Part shown: positions 29,777 to 32,133 of the stretch, piece after piece
Numbering within the stretch: the stretch's first letter is position 1
How the letters are laid out: each line of letters starts with the position of its first letter
Assembly: GCA_910586105.1 (NCBI GenBank)
Contig: CAJUGU010000031.1
Location: forward strand, 1-32,133
Length of the DNA: 32,133 bases
Reading direction: 5' to 3'
Source: an uncultured Eubacteriales bacterium
GTDB lineage: Bacteria > Bacillota > Clostridia > Oscillospirales > Butyricicoccaceae
Notes under the pieces: generated by a model
What the model saw: only the letters and a program-made list of their open reading frames with translations
Databases searched by the model: none
What the model was told of the DNA's origin: nothing
Translations under genes and position numbers: made by a program

Positions 29777-31045
29777 TTACTGCTTCGGCTTCTGCAAGAG
29801 TTCATCCGAGACCTGTTCGAGGTGCTCCGAACGCTTATAGCGATGCGACAGATTGTTTTCGACCTCCGACGGCTTGGGCTTATTGGCGAACACGAGCTTG
29901 AGCAGCACCGGGGTCAAAACCGCGCAGCCGACCACTGTGATCACGATCGGCGTCATCATCGCCTGTCCAAGCACGCCCATGGACAGCCCGCGGTTGGCGA
30001 CGATCAGCGCGACCTCGCCGCGGCACGCCATGCCGGTACCGACCTGAATGCTTTCGGCTCCGTTGAACCCGCAGAGGCGCGCGCCAAAGCCGCACCCTAC
30101 GACCTTGGAAAGGATCGCGACCGCCAGCAGGAGCAGGGAAAACGCGATCATACCGGCGTTCAGCTCGGGGAGCTCGACCTTGATCCCGATCCCGGCGAAG
30201 AACACTGGCGTGAGGAGCAGATAGCTGAGCGGTTCAAACTTGGAATGGATGTAATCCGCCTTGGGGGTGCATGCAACGATTAACCCCGCCACAAACGCGC
30301 CAATGATATCGGCCACACCAAAGAATTCCTCGGCGCTATAGGCCAGAATCAAACACAGCACGAACGCGAACACGGGATAACGCCGCAGGTTTTTCTGTTG
30401 CGCGCAGCTGATAGCGAAGCGGAACAGCTTGATCCCCGCGAAGGTGACGACGATCGCGAACACGAAGAACAAAACGATCTTCAGCAGCACAAGCAGCAGG
30501 CTGTTGCCGTCGCCCGCCGCGCTGGCGACGACGGTCAGCACGACCAGACCGAGCACGTCGTCCAGCAGAGCGGCGGCCAGGATCGTGCTGCCGACCTTGG
30601 TATCCAGATGCCCGAGCTCTTTCAGGGTCTCGACGGTGATACTGACCGAGGTCGCGGTCAGAACCGTGCCAAGGAACACATTTTCAAGCATGGTATTCCC
30701 GGGGAGCCAGCCAGCCTTTCCGGCGATCCAGCCGAAGCCCGTACCCATCAGCATCGGGACGACCACGCCGCACAGGGCGACCAGGAAACCGGCTTTCCCG
30801 GCGTTGCGCAGCTCCCGCAGATCGGTACCCATACCGGCGGTAAACAGGATCACAATCACGCCGAGCTCGCTCAGCTGGGAGAGGAATTGCGTTTCCGTGA
30901 GGACGTTGAGCACAGCCGGACCGAGGATCAGCCCGGCGATCAGCGCGCCGACAACGCGTGGCATTTGAAACTTGCCGGTGACGATCCCCAACAATTTCGT
31001 ACTCAGCAGGATCAGCGCCAAGTCTAACAGATAATGATATGACAT
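29777..31045 (-). CDS. Kef-type cation:proton antiporter (CPA2 family)
   Basis: A 422-residue membrane antiporter with about 12 spans, exchanging K+ or Na+ for protons. Family features: MPRVVGALIAGLILGPAVL (about residues 28-46), LGTVLTATSVSITVETLKEL, the LLDDVLGLVVL segment with the paired aspartates that form the ion site, and GTGMACRGEVALIVANRG. There is no RCK/TrkA-N nucleotide-binding domain; the C-terminus is a short charged tail. AAGGAGG (31057-31063) supports the ATG at 31045 over one 10 codons earlier that precedes it. Its promoter is TTGAAA-16-TATAAT. Confidence 0.92.
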   Translation of the reverse strand: MSYHYLLDLALILLSTKLLGIVTGKFQMPRVVGALIAGLILGPAVLNVLTETQFLSQLSELGVIVILFTAGMGTDLRELRNAGKAGFLVALCGVVVPMLMGTGFGWIAGKAGWLPGNTMLENVFLGTVLTATSVSITVETLKELGHLDTKVGSTILAAALLDDVLGLVVLTVVASAAGDGNSLLLVLLKIVLFFVFAIVVTFAGIKLFRFAISCAQQKNLRRYPVFAFVLCLILAYSAEEFFGVADIIGAFVAGLIVACTPKADYIHSKFEPLSYLLLTPVFFAGIGIKVELPELNAGMIAFSLLLLAVAILSKVVGCGFGARLCGFNGAESIQVGTGMACRGEVALIVANRGLSMGVLGQAMMTPIVITVVGCAVLTPVLLKLVFANKPKPSEVENNLSHRYKRSEHLEQVSDELLQKPKQ

Positions 31046-31084
31046 CAGATGAAAAGCCTCCTTGCCTATTGACATGTCGAAATT

Positions 31085-31112
31085 ATTATAATACGTTTTG
31101 GGAGGTTTTCAA
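31085..31112 (-). promoter_or_regulatory. promoter of the Kef-type antiporter gene
   Basis: On the minus strand TTGAAA (31107-31112), a 16-bp spacer and TATAAT (31085-31090), 40 bp before the start codon. Confidence 0.65.
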
Positions 31113-31246
31113 GTGTCGATTTGTACAAATGGAGGTCGTCCGCATCCGAAAAATTTTCCGTCGTCCCGTGTTTCGTCGGGCAGGGGAAGCAGCGGCTTGC
31201 CGGACGACGGCAGCGCCTGCGGGAGACGCGCCGCGCCGTGGGATGT

Positions 31247-32026
31247 TCAGCCAAGCGCAAAGTCCAGCGCCAGCATTGCGGTGAACCCGGCGGCAAAGCA
31301 GACCGTGCCCAGGTTGGAGTGGTCGCCGGCGGACATTTCGGGGATCAGCTCTTCGACGACTACATAGATCATCGCGCCCGCCGCGAAGCTCAGCAGATAA
31401 GGGAGGGCGGGAAGGATCCAGCCCGCCGCCAGAAGGGTCAGCCCTGCCGCCAGCGGTTCGACCGCCCCGGAGAGCGTGCCGTACCAGAACGCGTCCCGCT
31501 TGCGCAGCCCTTCCGCGCGCAGCGGCATGGAAACGATCGCCCCTTCGGGGAAGTTTTGCAGGGCGATGCCCAGCGCCAGCGTCAGAACCCCAGCGGCGGT
31601 CAGGTCCCCAAGGCCCGCCAGCCAGCCTGCGAGCACCACGCCGACCGCCATCCCCTCCGGGATATTGTGCATCGTAACCGCCAGCACCAGCAGCGTCTTT
31701 TTTTGCAGCGCGGCGCGCGGGCCTTCCGGCTCACTGCTGCCCTGATGCAGATGCGGGACGGTGCGGTCAAGCAGCAGCAGGAACAGCACGCCCAGCCAGA
31801 ACCCAATGACAGCCGGAAGGAACGCCCAGCGTCCATACCCCGCCGCCTGTTCCAGCGCGGGCAGCAGCAGGCTCCAAATGGAGGCGGCGACCATAACGCC
31901 TGCCGCGAAGCCGGTCAGCGACCGCTGGATCCATGCGGGAAGCGCATTTTTCATGAAAAAAACGCAGGCCGCGCCCAACACCGTCCCCAGGAACGGGAGA
32001 AGCAGGCCTTGCAGTACGTTTGCCAA
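31247..32026 (-). CDS. ZIP-family metal transporter
   Basis: A 259-residue carrier for zinc or related divalent metals, with about eight spans. The ZIP signature is clear: MHNIPEGMAVGVVLAG in span 4 and LQNFPEGAIVSMPL in span 5, supplying the histidine and glutamate pairs of the metal site. A histidine-containing loop (DRTVPHLHQGSSEPEG) lies between spans 3 and 4. The start codon is TTG (32024-32026) with AGGGGG 8 nt upstream; no ATG gives a full-length first span. It lies 200 bp upstream of the Kef-type gene on the same strand, with a separate promoter between. Confidence 0.92.
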   Translation of the reverse strand: MANVLQGLLLPFLGTVLGAACVFFMKNALPAWIQRSLTGFAAGVMVAASIWSLLLPALEQAAGYGRWAFLPAVIGFWLGVLFLLLLDRTVPHLHQGSSEPEGPRAALQKKTLLVLAVTMHNIPEGMAVGVVLAGWLAGLGDLTAAGVLTLALGIALQNFPEGAIVSMPLRAEGLRKRDAFWYGTLSGAVEPLAAGLTLLAAGWILPALPYLLSFAAGAMIYVVVEELIPEMSAGDHSNLGTVCFAAGFTAMLALDFALG

Positions 32027-32111
32027 GATTTCAGCCCCCTTGTTTTTCGGATATGCTTATCGAGTTTGCTCCGTCGCCCCCTCGCCAGGGAGACGTCCTA
32101 CGCGGACAGCG

Positions 32112-32128
32112 GCAGGGCTCTGCCCTGC
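32112..32128. other. hairpin at the right edge
   Basis: GCAGGGC (32112-32118) and GCCCTGC (32122-32128) with a 3-nt loop. The window ends 5 bp later, so its role cannot be judged. Confidence 0.3.
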
Positions 32129-32133
32129 ACCCG

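Overview
The window is a GC-rich stretch of Firmicutes chromosome, most likely from a gut-type butyrate-producing Clostridia (Oscillospirales/Ruminococcaceae-like). The case rests on GC-rich codon use with Gram-positive ribosome binding sites (AAGGAGG) and sigma-A promoters, a ligA-gatCAB operon, a YqeG/AroQ/M24-peptidase operon, an S-layer-homology protein, and a butyryl-CoA:acetate CoA-transferase that closely resembles the Roseburia/Faecalibacterium enzyme. The genus is inference; no rRNA or tRNA gene was seen.

Layout. 1-5575: housekeeping operon ligA-gatC-gatA-gatB (+). 5546-6142: mobile debris, namely a hairpin, the 3' end of what looks like a group IIC intron, an IS-like left end and a MITE-like element. 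6143-11037 (-): an AraC-type regulator followed by an IolE-like TIM-barrel protein, an IolG-like dehydrogenase and a sodium/solute symporter. This is a self-contained inositol- or sugar-type catabolic cassette, visibly less GC-rich than its flanks and bracketed by two direct copies of the same IS-like end (5682 and 11496). 11699-13259 (-): a membrane protein and an unrecognised 183-residue protein. 13551-14972 (+): secreted SLH protein. 15156-18955 (-): ECF sigma factor with a C-terminal extension, then a tightly overlapping operon yqeG / endonuclease IV-like / aroQ / M24 peptidase. 19043-20850: a hypothetical (+), ybaK and a hypothetical (-). 20868-21316: second MITE-like copy and a miniature gene for a 37-residue membrane peptide with its own promoter and terminator. 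21471-23429: DUF2971 protein (-), then MarR regulator plus GNAT acetyltransferase (+) behind a triplicated 31-bp promoter/operator repeat. 23514-26820 (-): butyryl-CoA:acetate CoA-transferase, a double zinc-ribbon protein and an NhaC-type antiporter. 27043-27603: two decayed genes. 27600-29146 (-): PadR-DUF2812 regulator pair. 29777-32026 (-): Kef-type antiporter and ZIP metal transporter.

Physiology. The cassette could feed a polyol or sugar into central metabolism, while the CoA-transferase closes the butyrate pathway using acetate. The two antiporters and the sodium symporter fit a cell that runs on sodium and proton gradients in an acidic fermentation environment. No CRISPR array, prophage or complete transposase was found. 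The most unusual parts are regulatory and mobile: the repeat-bracketed cassette, the MITE-like pair, the triple 31-bp MarR operator array, an in-frame amber codon in a translationally coupled small gene, a long palindrome with a strong terminator that no visible gene uses, and structured leaders ahead of the AraC and NhaC genes. I see no clear-cut new multi-gene defence or biosynthetic system.
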